DNA from: Roseiarcus sp963805295
Lineage (GTDB): Bacteria > Pseudomonadota > Alphaproteobacteria > Rhizobiales > Beijerinckiaceae
Length of the DNA stretch: 64,000 bases
NCBI GenBank assembly: GCA_963805295.1
Contig: CAWDTW010000052.1
Span: forward strand, 1 to 64,000
Direction of reading: 5' to 3'
Below the pieces are notes generated by a model. That model was not told the DNA's origin, made no database searches, and saw only the letters and a list, made by a program, of their open reading frames with translations. The translations under genes were made by a program, and so were the position numbers. This document shows, in pieces, positions 44,001 through 52,981 of this stretch (position 1 is its first letter; each line of letters begins with the position of its first letter).

Positions 44001-44573
44001 ATGTCGAACGAATCCAAGACACAGGACTGGTCGAAGCCCGCGGCGATGGCGATTCCCAAGGGAGGGTACTTCCAAGACAAGGTCGAGCAGGGGCGTTACG
44101 GCCCCATCTTTCCCAAGACCCCGGCCTGCTACGGCTTCTCCATTCTCGCCAAAATAATCCCCGGCCGCGAGGACGTCTTCTACAAATACGCCAAAGACAT
44201 CGAGAACACGATCGCCGCGCAGCCGGATGCGCTGGCTGTCTTGCAGCTCCATTACCTGCGCTGGGTGCTCTTTCCTATCAAAGGGGATACCTACTTCATG
44301 TATCAGGGCATTTTCGACACTGACTTCGACAAATATACTGAAGACGCGGTGACGCTATTTGGCATCACCGGCCTGCGGACGGTGTTCGAGAATCTCGAGG
44401 GTTTCCCGATGGACTGGCAGACAAACCCCGCCGCCTTCGTCAAGTTTGTCCGCGATCATCAATGCCCGAGCTTCCTCGAATACGCGGAATATCCGTATGT
44501 GAGCGCCACTGAAATCAAAAAAGCCCTCAAACTGAAAGCCGCCTTCTCGACCATGCTCGACCAGATGCAATGA
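44001..44573 (+). CDS. Conserved-looking protein of unknown function, DyP-cluster partner
   Basis: A 190-aa soluble protein starting at 44001 after GAGGAAAGGCC. The pattern FSILAKIIPGREDVFYKYAK, LAVLQLHYLRWVLFPIKGDT, YFMYQGIFDTDFDKYTEDAV and TLFGITGLRTVFENLEGFPM suggests repeated alpha/beta units of a dimeric ferredoxin-like barrel, the fold shared by chlorite dismutases and DyPs, but without a visible heme-binding His. This is inference from pattern. It lies directly upstream of the DyP gene (89-bp gap). Confidence 0.65.
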   Translation: MSNESKTQDWSKPAAMAIPKGGYFQDKVEQGRYGPIFPKTPACYGFSILAKIIPGREDVFYKYAKDIENTIAAQPDALAVLQLHYLRWVLFPIKGDTYFMYQGIFDTDFDKYTEDAVTLFGITGLRTVFENLEGFPMDWQTNPAAFVKFVRDHQCPSFLEYAEYPYVSATEIKKALKLKAAFSTMLDQMQ

Positions 44574-44662
44574 TTCCGGGGACTTGATTGTCGGGTCGGA
44601 CGTCTGCGAGGCGCAAAGCTGACGGTCTCCACAGCGAGTTCAGGTAAACAAGGAACGTCGCG

Positions 44663-45992
44663 ATGCTCGAATTCGACGACATCCAGCACCTGCTGCTGAC
44701 CCGCGCCCCGGCGCTCACGGCCCGATACGAATTTCTGTCGTTTCACGATGGAGCCGCCGGCCGCGCCTGGGCGTCGGCGATCAAAGAGACAATTCATTCG
44801 GCGGCGTCGATGCGCGCCGGCGTCGACCAGGACAAGCGCTGGGTGACGGCGGCTTTCACCTGGAACGGCCTCCGCGCGCTCGGACTGGACGAGGCTTCGC
44901 TCGCGTCTTTTCCGGAGGAGTTCAAGCAGGGCATGGCGGCCCGCGCGGAGATCCTCGGCGACACCGGCTTGAACGCCCCCGAACATTGGGTCGGCGGGCT
45001 CGCGAGCCTCGATCTGCATGCGATCGTCATTCTCTTTGCGCGGGACCCGGCGGAGCATGACCGGTGCGTCTCGGAGCACGGGAAGCTCATGGCCGGCTGC
45101 CCCGGCGTCGAGGTCCTCTCCGTGCTCGACCTTCAGGCCATTCCGCCGTTCGGATACGCGCACGAGCATTTCGGCTACCGCGACAGGTTGTCGGAGCCGG
45201 CCATCGAGGGAAACGGCGTCGAACCGACGCCCGGAACCGGCGAGCCTTTGAAGCCAGGAGAGTTCATTCTTGGCTATCCTGACGAGTACGGCTTCATAGC
45301 CGACAGTCCGCGGCCCGAAATTTTGGCGCGCAACGGGAGCTACATGGCCTATCGACGGCTCGAGGAGCATGTGGGGAAGTTTCGCGAGTTTCTCCGGCAG
45401 CACGGCGACACCGCGGAGGAGCAGGAACTGATCGCGGCCAAGCTGATGGGGCGCTGGCGCAGCGGCGCGCCGCTCGTGCTCGCGCCCGAAAAAGACGACC
45501 CGGCCCTCGGCGCCGACATGCAGCGCAACAACGACTTCACCTACAAGGAGATGGACCCGCACGGCTACGCGGTTCCGCTTGGCTCGCACATTCGCCGGAT
45601 GAAATCCTCGCGACACGGCGCACAACATGAACCGGCGCCGGATGATCCGCCGAGGGGCGCCGTATGGGCCTCCTCTGCCCGAAGGCGCTCGCGACGACGG
45701 GGTCGAGCGCGGGATCGCCGCCTTCGTCATCTGCGCGAGCCTCATCCGCCAGTTCGAGTTCGCCCAGAACGTCTGGATAAACGACCGGAACTTCAACGAG
45801 CTGGGCAACGAACGCGACCCGATCATCGGCGCCCACGACGGCACGCTCGAGTACAAGATTCCCAAGCGACCCATTCGCAAGAAAATCGCCGGTTTGCCGG
45901 CCTTCACCACAGTCAGAGGCGGTGCGTACTTCTTTCTCCCGGGCCTCAAGGCGCTTGGCTATCTCGCCTCACTGAACGAACAGCGGGCCTGA
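44663..45992 (+). CDS. Dye-decolorizing (DyP-type) heme peroxidase, +1 frameshift
   Basis: DyP peroxidases oxidise dyes, phenols and other substrates with H2O2. The start at 44663 gives MLEFDDIQHLLLTRAPALTA. The family loop GxxDG reads FGYRDRLSEP (Asp kept, last Gly replaced by Arg). The proximal heme His is in PLGSHIRRM. An extra base in the AAA at 45602-45604 shifts the frame; corrected, NPRDTAHNMNRRRMIRRGAP follows, supplying the usual His-x-x-x-x-x-Pro and distal Arg region, to the end at 45992. The span of 1330 nt is 1 mod 3; corrected length is 442 aa. No signal peptide is present, so it is cytoplasmic or exported by other means. Confidence 0.85.
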
Positions 45993-46021
45993 GCCGCCAG
46001 CACGACAAAAGGGAGGATCCT

Positions 46022-47035
46022 ATGTCAGCGCAAGCTTCCGCCCGGACCTACAATCAAGACCATATTCCGCGCAAATACACGCCGGGAAAGCGGCGCGTGA
46101 GCATCTACTGGACGTGGAGCTACCCGTGGGAGTCCCAGCGCGACCTTGCGGAGATGGACAATCGGTTTTCGACGATGACGGAAGTTCGCCGCGTCGCCTG
46201 GCCGGCCTACGAGACGCAGGAATGGAGCGCCGCGCAGTTCCTTCAAGGCATTGCGGGAACGCTCGAGCTGTTTCACCGCTCGACGCTCAGTTTCCAGAAG
46301 ATCGCCGGCGAAACGACGGGTCACCCGGTCGCCGTCTTCCAACGCATCGACCAGGCCGGATACAAGCTGCCGATCGATGAACGCATTCTCGCCGACGCCG
46401 ACACGCTGATGGTGTTCGGACTCGACCATATTCTCTCGGAACAGGAGGCGGCGCCGGAGGAGATCGCCGCGATCCGCGAATGGCTGAAGCGGGATGGCGC
46501 CTGTCTCCTGCTTGCGCCCCATCATGACGTCGGCTTCACCGGCGACATGAAACAACGCCAGGTGGAATATCTGCACCACGGCGACCCGCTCGTGCCTCGC
46601 CAGCAGCGGTTTGGACAGTATACGCGCTCGTTGATGAAGGGGCTTGGCATTCCCGTGCACAACACCTACGGCCTTCGACCTGCGCTCGTGAAAGGCACGA
46701 ACGAAATTGCTCCGCTCACGCCCTTCCACGACCTCGACAGCCTCAGCCTCTTGCGGAACGTCCCGACCCTCAACTTCCACCCGCATCTGCCGCACTATGA
46801 ATTGACGGGAGGCGCGGGTTCGATCCAAGTGCTCGCGCGGCAGCCGATCGACCTCGAACGTCCGCATCCTTTCACCGAGGCGGGCAACCGGGAGTTCAAC
46901 TGCCTCCTTTGGATGCCGCCGAACGAGCAGAGGGCCGGAGACATCGTTCTGGTCGATTCCACCAATTTCACCACACTCTTTGGCGGCACGAACAGTCTCG
47001 AGACCTTCTGGAGGAATCTCGCGGCGATGAGATGA
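46022..47035 (+). CDS. Unrecognised 337-aa protein of the peroxidase cluster
   Basis: The start at 46022 follows GGGAGGATCCT. The protein has no signal peptide. A central alpha/beta block (DADTLMVFGLDHILSEQEAA, IREWLKRDGACLLLAPHHDV GFTGD) resembles glutamine-amidotransferase-like or DUF4159-type Rossmann folds. Trp-rich YWTWSYPWESQRDLAEMDNR near the N-terminus and NFTTLFGGTNSLETFWRNL at the end are distinctive. I do not recognise a named family. As sequenced, the first frame of the DyP gene reads into it without a stop. Confidence 0.7.
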   Translation: MSAQASARTYNQDHIPRKYTPGKRRVSIYWTWSYPWESQRDLAEMDNRFSTMTEVRRVAWPAYETQEWSAAQFLQGIAGTLELFHRSTLSFQKIAGETTGHPVAVFQRIDQAGYKLPIDERILADADTLMVFGLDHILSEQEAAPEEIAAIREWLKRDGACLLLAPHHDVGFTGDMKQRQVEYLHHGDPLVPRQQRFGQYTRSLMKGLGIPVHNTYGLRPALVKGTNEIAPLTPFHDLDSLSLLRNVPTLNFHPHLPHYELTGGAGSIQVLARQPIDLERPHPFTEAGNREFNCLLWMPPNEQRAGDIVLVDSTNFTTLFGGTNSLETFWRNLAAMR

Positions 47036-47045
47036 GCGGCGGTTC

Positions 47046-47945
47046 GTGACGACAGTGCTCCTGAAGCTGGCGCGCGCTTTGTATGCGCAAAAGAAAGAGT
47101 CCCTTCGCACTCTTGCGCGTTGCGCTTCTGTCGCTGGAGCGCTGAGCGTGGCGGGCCCCGTTCTTGCCGACTCGGATCGCCTCGACCTCGCGAATGGGAC
47201 CGGCGACGATCCAACTCAGCCGTTGGGCAAGATCGAGCTTCTCGACCGCTATACCGAAGCTCCCGGTCCAGGCGTCGAAGAGGGAACGACCAAACGAGTC
47301 GAAACGAACACGCCGTTCGCCCGGATCGAGGCGCCGTTCAAACTCGCGCCGCAATGGGAGTTGAACTTCCGAGCCGAAATTCCGGTCGTGTGGACAAACG
47401 GAGTAACGCCCGAGAACCCGACCGGCGCGACCGTGTCCGGCTTCGGCAACGTGCTCACTCAGGCGTGGATCGTGCACGACATCGATCAACGCTGGGCAGT
47501 CGCGCTCGGCGGGCAGCTGATCGCGCCGACCTCGACAAACGGAGTGGCGTCGGACGCCTGGGAACAGGTCACGGGTTTGGTCGTCCGCGCGATGCTCCCG
47601 GAGATCAGTCCGGGCAGCTACTTCGCGCCGCAGGTCCGTTACGGAATCGATTTTGAAGGCAACGACGACGGCCGCATGTTGCGGCAGTTGCGCATTGCGC
47701 CGACCCTCAACATCAACCTGCCTCACAACTTGTTCTTCACGCTCTACCCGAGCCCGGACATTCGACTGAACTATGGGACGCCGGTGTGGAGCCAGACGGG
47801 CCGATTGTTTCTGCCGCTCAACTTCATGGTCGGCTGGAAGCCGACCGAGCACATCGTGATTTCGGCCGAGTTCGGCATTCCGATCATCAAGGATTTTCCT
47901 GTTTACACCTTCAAAACGCAATTGAGAGTGGGCTATTTGTTTTAA
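47046..47945 (+). CDS. Outer-membrane beta-barrel protein (porin/transporter-like)
   Basis: A 299-aa protein starting with GTG 47046 ten bases after the previous stop. A signal peptide-like segment ends near residue 40 (ASVAGALSVAGPVLA-DSDRL). The rest shows alternating amphipathic strands typical of a barrel (WELNFRAEIPVVWTNGV, WAVALGGQLIAPTSTNG, LFFTLYPSPDIRLNYG, GRLFLPLNFMVGWKPTEH) and ends with aromatic YLF, the usual outer-membrane C-terminal signature. It resembles the MetA-pathway/phenol-degradation-type barrel family. It is the last gene of the five-gene cluster and may move the peroxidase substrate or product. Confidence 0.75.
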   Translation: MTTVLLKLARALYAQKKESLRTLARCASVAGALSVAGPVLADSDRLDLANGTGDDPTQPLGKIELLDRYTEAPGPGVEEGTTKRVETNTPFARIEAPFKLAPQWELNFRAEIPVVWTNGVTPENPTGATVSGFGNVLTQAWIVHDIDQRWAVALGGQLIAPTSTNGVASDAWEQVTGLVVRAMLPEISPGSYFAPQVRYGIDFEGNDDGRMLRQLRIAPTLNINLPHNLFFTLYPSPDIRLNYGTPVWSQTGRLFLPLNFMVGWKPTEHIVISAEFGIPIIKDFPVYTFKTQLRVGYLF

Positions 47946-48068
47946 TTGCGGTGCCGTCGGCCGGGTTGGAGGTGAAGAAACACATTGATACCTCGCCTTT
48001 TGGGTGCATCGGAGTCGCAAGCTCCGTTGATCCGAACGCAACTTAAGACCTCCACTGTCGCGATCTGA

Positions 48069-48401
48069 ATGGCCGCTTTAGGTCGAGTCCGGCTGTCCGC
48101 TCGGCACACCGAAGGCCTCGTCGAACTGACTGATCTCAAGCCGGGCGACCGTGTAGTCCTCATCGAGGAGGCGGCGAGCGCGGCGAATTTTCTGAAAGCG
48201 CACACGAACGCTGACAAGATCGACGTCGGCGCGCTCGGCAACGTCGTCCTCCAGGCCCATCTGCACGTGGTGGCGCGGACCATCGGCGACCCCGCCTGGC
48301 CGGGGCCGGCGCGGGGTTTTCGCGGCGCGGTCCCGTACGAGCAGGCACAGGCCGCCGAGCTCATCGCAGCGGCCAGAGAACCCATGTGCTCATGGTCGTG
48401 A
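48069..48401 (+). pseudogene. Truncated HIT-family hydrolase
   Basis: The frame RHTEGLVELTDLKPGDRVVL ... DKIDVGALGNVVLQAHLHVV ARTIGDPAWPGPARGF is a HIT protein with histidine-triad segment QAHLHVVAR. The first 30 or so residues are missing: it begins MAALGRVRLSA, with no family similarity. The C-terminus ends irregularly (EPMCSWS). It is probably a relic, although the catalytic triad region survives. Confidence 0.65.
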
Positions 48402-49544
48402 TAAGTATGAATTAGCCTAACGGGAACGACTGAGGGTATGAAAGAAATAACCGACAAGAAATTTGGCCTCCTAATTTCGTTATGGCTCCTCTATCTTGCT
48501 CTGGGGTCTCTCCTATTCCAATCCTGAAGTTGCAACTCACACGTTTTCAGAAATGGACAAGCTATCCGACATATCTCCGATTGCTTGGTGTGGGACTATC
48601 AAGCGGAGCGAGTAATGCCCGTGCATATCTCGCTCCTCACATCGTGGCAGAGCTAACCTCTGTCAGGAACACGATATCGTCGCCGCGCTCCTGGCCGCCC
48701 TCCGTCCCCGCTGAGCAACGAGTTCCCGAACAATCCGCGCGACCTCGATGTGCTGATTGTTCCCTTCGGAGCACGATAGAGCTTGTCGGGGCAAACGTGC
48801 AATCCGGCAGAGTGAACGAGCGGGCTTAGGGCGCGGCCATAACTGTGGAACAATTCCTTGGCGCGCGTCCAAATCTGTGCTACGTTTGTTCTCATACATT
48901 CGGGCGCCATGCTCGCGGCTGCAGCAAAAGTCGCGAAGCGCCCAAGGTGAGGCCTGGAACTTTGGCGTTCGTCCCGCCTGTCGCGCGCATGGAATTGGTC
49001 AGAGAGAGGAATAAACACTTCATGGATGGCCAAAGGCTGTGATGCTTTCGGTTCATCCCCAAGCCATGTGCGCCCGTGTCTGATCATCAGGGCGCTGGCC
49101 GGGAAAAGGGACAGAGAAAATTATTTTTGGCCCGGCAGCCCGCGCAACCCACTGATAAGGCTCGATTCGCGGAAAGAATGTGAAGGAAATTGAAGGAAAT
49201 GGAAGGGGTTTTTGGGGGCTTTGGAAGCTCCAAGCCGCGCAAAAACCGCGCACGTCCGCGTCTTTGGAACGCCGGACGCGATAGGGAGGTCCATGCTCTC
49301 CTTAGCGCAGGCGTGGGCGGCGGAGCCGGCGGACCCGCTTCGACCTCTCCCTTTGCTCGTGGTAGGCTTTTCGAAGCGCCCCCGGGATCAGGCCTGCGGC
49401 TTCGCGCTCCTTGAGCGCGAGGCGGGCGGCTCGGAAACTCCGAAATGGCGCCGCAAGGGCTTGAAACAATTGATTCCGCGCCCGGAAATGGGATGGCCCC
49501 GGAAGCCCTTGACCCCCAACATCTGGCGCCGCGAGCCGCCCCCC
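48402..49544. other. Gene-poor region (1.1 kb)
   Basis: No gene is supported. Frames on both strands are short, lack good starts and show no domains. A run of GAAGGAAATTGAAGGAAATG lies at 49181-49205, and the base composition between 48410 and 48560 is AT-rich. The right part (49210-49540) has degenerate coding-like text without a coherent frame and may be a dead gene. Confidence 0.45.
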
Positions 49545-51209
49545 TCAGCGCTGGCTCGCGACGCCCCGGTTCGCCGGCTCGATCGCCAAATACCGCGCCA
49601 GATGCCGGTCGAGCAGGTTGTCGCGCCAGCCTTTCACCCGCTTCGACACCAGGTTCTTCGACTCGTAGAAGAGGAGCGGGACGACAGGCTCTTCGCGCAG
49701 CAGCAGCCGCTCGGCTTCGGCGAGGGTCTGGGCCCTCGCGCCGGGCTCCGTTTCATCCGCCGCCACTTGCATCAGTCCGTCGTAGTCCGCATTCGACCAG
49801 CGCGGGTAATTGAGTTTTCCGGTGCCGCTTTCGAACAGAAACAAAAAATTCTGCGGGTCGGAATAGTCGCCGATCCACCCCGCCCGGGCGACGTCGAAAT
49901 CGCCGCCGCTCTGCAAGAGCCCGTAATGGGTCTTGACGTCCGAATTGACGAAGGTCGCCGTGACCCCGAGCGGCTTCCACGCATCAGCGATCGCGATCGC
50001 GGTCGCCTTGTTGTTCTCGCTGGTGTTGTAGCGGATCTCGACCGGAAGCGGCCGACCCGCGCCGTAGCCCGCCTCTTTCAGAAGAGCGCGCGCGCGGTCC
50101 TCGCGCTCGATCGGCGAGAGGTCGCGAAAATCGGCTGAGACGCCGGTCATGTAATTGTCGATCCCCGGCGGCACGAAGGCGTAGGCCGGCGCCATCGCCC
50201 CGCCCCAGATGCTGTCGGCGAGAAACTCCCGGTCGATGACCATCGAGAGCGCGTTGCGCACGCGCGCGTCGTCGAACGGCTTCTTCTTGGTGTCGAACGC
50301 CAGATAGAGCACGCCGAGGGTCGGGGCGACGTGGAATTCGTCCTTCAATGTTTCGCGCACGAAGGCGAGGTCGTCGGCCGGGGCGTCGTCGTAGCTGTCG
50401 ATCTCGCCGGCGCGGAAGCGCAAGAAAGCGGCGGCGCGGTCGTCGATCGAAGAAATGATCTCCTTGTCGATCGCCACATCGCGCGCGGCGTGGAAATAGG
50501 GGTTCTTGACGAGCACGGTTTCGTCGTTCGGGGTGAAGGCCGCCAGCCGAAAGGCGCCGTTGCTGACGAGATTGCCGGGTTTTGCGAAGGCGCGTCCGAA
50601 TTGTTCGACGTTTCGCGGATTGACCGGCGCGGCGGTCTGATGGGCGACGACGGCGAGAAAATAGGGCGTCGGCCGCTCGAGCTCGATTTCGAGCGTCTTT
50701 TCGTCGATTGCCCGCACGCCGAGCGCGTCGGGCGGGGCCTTGCCGCTGGCTACTCGCTCGGCGTTCCGGATCGGATAGTAGAGGTTTGCGTATTCGGCCC
50801 CGGTCGCCGGATCGAGCAGGCGGCGGAAGGAGAACACGAAGTCGCCGGCTTTCACCGGATCGCCGTTCGACCATTGGGCGTCGCGCAGCTTGAAGACATA
50901 AGTTCGGCCGTCGGGGCTGACGCTAAAACTTTCCGCGGCGCCCGGAACCAGCGCGCCCGAAGCGTCATAGGTCAAAAGCCCCTCGAACAGGTCGGCGAGC
51001 ACGTCGGCCTCGATGACGGTCGAGGTCTTCGGCGGATCGAAGCTCGCCGGATCGCCCGCTTCGCCGCGGCGAAAGACGCATTCGGCCTCGGCCGCGGACA
51101 GCGCGAAGACGGCGATCAGAAGGGCGATGAGCGCGCCCAAGCCCGCCCGGCCCCATGCCCGGCGGCGGTCGAAGCCCATCGCATTGCGCGGCGCGGCGGA
51201 AGTCGTCAT
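49545..51209 (-). CDS. Peptide ABC transporter substrate-binding protein (OppA/MppA-like)
   Basis: A 554-aa SBP_bac_5 protein starting at 51209. A Sec-type signal ends near residue 43 (LGALIALLIAVFALSAAEAE). The mature domain has GDPASFDPPKTSTVIEADVL, FSVSPDGRTYVFKLRDAQWS NGDPVKAGDFVFSFRRLLDP, the OppA-like hinge and binding blocks, AGWIGDYSDPQNFLFLF and a C-terminal LLREEPVVPLLFYESKNLVS. These match the OppA/MppA group. No permease or ATPase genes adjoin, so it probably uses a transporter encoded elsewhere. It is transcribed away from the DUF1476 gene. Confidence 0.9.
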   Translation of the reverse strand: MTTSAAPRNAMGFDRRRAWGRAGLGALIALLIAVFALSAAEAECVFRRGEAGDPASFDPPKTSTVIEADVLADLFEGLLTYDASGALVPGAAESFSVSPDGRTYVFKLRDAQWSNGDPVKAGDFVFSFRRLLDPATGAEYANLYYPIRNAERVASGKAPPDALGVRAIDEKTLEIELERPTPYFLAVVAHQTAAPVNPRNVEQFGRAFAKPGNLVSNGAFRLAAFTPNDETVLVKNPYFHAARDVAIDKEIISSIDDRAAAFLRFRAGEIDSYDDAPADDLAFVRETLKDEFHVAPTLGVLYLAFDTKKKPFDDARVRNALSMVIDREFLADSIWGGAMAPAYAFVPPGIDNYMTGVSADFRDLSPIEREDRARALLKEAGYGAGRPLPVEIRYNTSENNKATAIAIADAWKPLGVTATFVNSDVKTHYGLLQSGGDFDVARAGWIGDYSDPQNFLFLFESGTGKLNYPRWSNADYDGLMQVAADETEPGARAQTLAEAERLLLREEPVVPLLFYESKNLVSKRVKGWRDNLLDRHLARYLAIEPANRGVASQR

Positions 51210-51312
51210 AAGATCGCACAGATAGCGGGCCAAGGGAGGCCCCGAAAGCGGCGCGTCGTCACCGGCGAGTTTTTTCGCGAGGGTCGGCATCGCGTCAGTG
51301 ACGGAGGCGAAT

Positions 51313-51636
51313 ATGTCGGACGCATTCCAGGAACGCGAAAATACCTTCGAAAAGCAGTTCGCCAAGGACGAGGCGCTGCGGTTTCGCGCGGTCGCGCGGC
51401 GCAACAAGGCGGTCGCGCTCTGGGTCGCCGAGATGAAGGGGCTTTCGCCGCAGGCGGCCGAAAAATACACCGAGGACTTTGTCGGCGCCCAGGTCGGCGC
51501 CAGCGACGACCACGTGGCCGCCGCGCTCAGGCAGGACCTCATTCGCGGCGGCATCGATCTCTCCGATCACCGCATAGGCACGAAAATGGCGGAAGCGATG
51601 GCCGAGGCGCTCGAGTCGGTCAAGGCGGGCAAGTAA
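51313..51636 (+). CDS. ATP synthase zeta-type inhibitor (DUF1476)
   Basis: A 107-aa protein starting at ATG 51313 after GGAGGCGAAT. DUF1476 proteins include the zeta subunit that blocks rotation of F1-ATPase in Paracoccus. Family text: MSDAFQERENTFEKQFAKDE (N-terminal inhibitory helix), ALRFRAVARRNKAVALWVAE, EDFVGAQVGASDDHVAAALR and GGIDLSDHRIGTKMAEAMAE. The length and four-helix pattern are normal. It sits apart from any atp genes and is divergent from the oppA-like gene. Confidence 0.9.
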   Translation: MSDAFQERENTFEKQFAKDEALRFRAVARRNKAVALWVAEMKGLSPQAAEKYTEDFVGAQVGASDDHVAAALRQDLIRGGIDLSDHRIGTKMAEAMAEALESVKAGK

Positions 51637-51673
51637 GGCCCACCCCGTCAATTGCGAGCAGTAGGGCGTCGAA

Positions 51674-51777
51674 AGACGCCCGTCTATCGACGGGCTATGG
51701 CGAAGCAATCCAGGGGCCACCGCCGCAGGCTTACGATCTCCTGGGTTGCTTCGTCGTTTCACTCCTCGCAATGACGG
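51674..51777. repeat. Palindromic intergenic repeat, copy 2
   Basis: It comprises a hairpin GGGCGTCGAAAGACGCCC (51664-51681 region), then CGAAGCAATCCAGG (51701-51714) inverted against CTGGGTTGCTTCG (51741-51753), followed by CTCGCAATGACGG. This is the common Rhizobiales repeat also seen at 6375. It lies between convergent genes and may help terminate both. Confidence 0.6.
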
Positions 51778-52287
51778 CTAGCGCCCGGCCGGCCGCGCCA
51801 GCGGCGCGAAGGCAGCCGCCACCGTCTCGTAGACCTTCCGCTTGAACGGCACGACCAGGTCGGGCAGCCGTTCGAACCGCTCCCAGCGCCAGGCGTCGAA
51901 TTCCGCGCCGTGCTTGCCGTCGGCCGGGAAGCGCACGTCGATTTCGCTGTCCCGGCCCAGGAAGCGGAACAGGAACCATTTCTGCGACTGGCCGCGATAG
52001 CGCCCGGCCCAGCGGCCGCGCGCCCCCTCGGGCAGATCGTAGTTCTGCCATTCCGGCAGCTCGGCGATCAGTTCGATCGACCGGACGTTGGTCTCCTCCC
52101 ACAGCTCGCGCTTTGCCGCCGCGAACGGGCCTTCGCCCTTGTCGATGCCGCCCTGCGGCATCTGCCACGAGCGCTCGTCGAGCGCTTCGCTGTTCCGCTT
52201 GCGCTTGCGGTGGCCGATGAAGGCGTCGCCGTCGCTGTTGACCAGCGCGACGCCGACGCAGGGTCGATAAGGCAGATCGTTGCTCAT
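51778..52287 (-). CDS. rppH: RNA pyrophosphohydrolase RppH
   Basis: RppH removes pyrophosphate from 5' triphosphate mRNA and triggers decay. The 169-aa Nudix protein starts at 52287 (MSNDLPYRPCVGVALVNSDG). The Nudix box GGIDKGEGPFAAAKRELWEETNV fits GX5EX7REUXEEXGU with all catalytic Glu residues. WQMPQGG before it and GQSQKWFLFRFLGRDSEID later are RppH-specific. The length is normal for alphaproteobacterial RppH. It is followed by the palindromic repeat. Confidence 0.94.
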   Translation of the reverse strand: MSNDLPYRPCVGVALVNSDGDAFIGHRKRKRNSEALDERSWQMPQGGIDKGEGPFAAAKRELWEETNVRSIELIAELPEWQNYDLPEGARGRWAGRYRGQSQKWFLFRFLGRDSEIDVRFPADGKHGAEFDAWRWERFERLPDLVVPFKRKVYETVAAAFAPLARPAGR

Positions 52288-52376
52288 GAAGTCCGCTTCA
52301 GGGTTGAACTGCGCCGGGGGCCGGCGAGTGGGACCTTAGCGCGGACGGGAGCTTCCGCGCGACCTGCCGAACGCGC

Positions 52377-52901
52377 TCAATGCTCGGCGTCGAGCGCGGC
52401 CCTGAGCTTCGCCTGGGCGAGCGCCTGCTGCACGTCGATGATGAGCGCGGCCGGCGCGCCGGCGCCGCCTTTGCGCGTGACTTTGACGCCGCTCGCCTGT
52501 TCGACCCGATCGGCCGAGGCGATCGGCGGCAGGGGCGGGAGCTCGGCGAGGTCGGCGGAAGGCGCGGGCGGGGCCCCGGGGGGCGCGGTTGTCGTCTCCA
52601 GCTTCGCAGTCGCCGTCTCGGCCTTCGCCTTGTCCGCCGCGACCGGCCCGTCAGGGCGCTGCGCGTCGCGGCGCGCGAAGCCGGCGACGCTGACGACGAG
52701 CGCCAGTGAGGCAGCCGCGACGGCGAGGCTCATCCCTCGCGGGCGCTCGTCCGTAGAGCGCGCGGGCCGGCTCGGGGCGAGCCCCAGCGGTTCGTTCACT
52801 TCGTCGCGCAAAGCTCCCGACCTTCCTTTCGCACGAGCAGAGGCCGCATCCAGGCGCCGGCCCGAATTCGACTCTCGCCTTTTCGACCTTCGCTTCGGCA
52901 T
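52377..52901 (-). CDS. Hypothetical membrane-anchored protein
   Basis: A 174-aa frame from 52901; a shorter start at MSLAVAAASL (about 52733) would begin right at the membrane segment. A basic N-terminus is followed by one hydrophobic helix (SLAVAAASLALVVSVAGF), a Pro/Ala-rich periplasmic stretch (TTTAPPGAPPAPSADLAELP) and a helical end GAPAALIIDVQQALAQAKLR. No family is recognised. It lies 90 bp upstream of rppH on the same strand and could be co-transcribed with it. The plus-strand gene at 52982 is divergent. Confidence 0.5.
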   Translation of the reverse strand: MPKRRSKRRESNSGRRLDAASARAKGRSGALRDEVNEPLGLAPSRPARSTDERPRGMSLAVAAASLALVVSVAGFARRDAQRPDGPVAADKAKAETATAKLETTTAPPGAPPAPSADLAELPPLPPIASADRVEQASGVKVTRKGGAGAPAALIIDVQQALAQAKLRAALDAEH

Positions 52902-52981
52902 TCTGCCCGGGCGAGCTTGCGCGACGCCGTCCTGGCCGCGCCGGATTGACCTCGCGCATGCGCCTCCCGATAGTCCGGTCC

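Noticed and set aside
44663..47035. 790-aa single protein joining the peroxidase and its neighbour
   Set aside because: The second half of the peroxidase is found in another frame after one extra base, and the neighbour has its own start and ribosome site at 46022.
48653..49087. 144-aa minus-strand frame in the gene-poor region
   Set aside because: No start signal, coding bias or domain was seen, and the overlapping frames are equally long.
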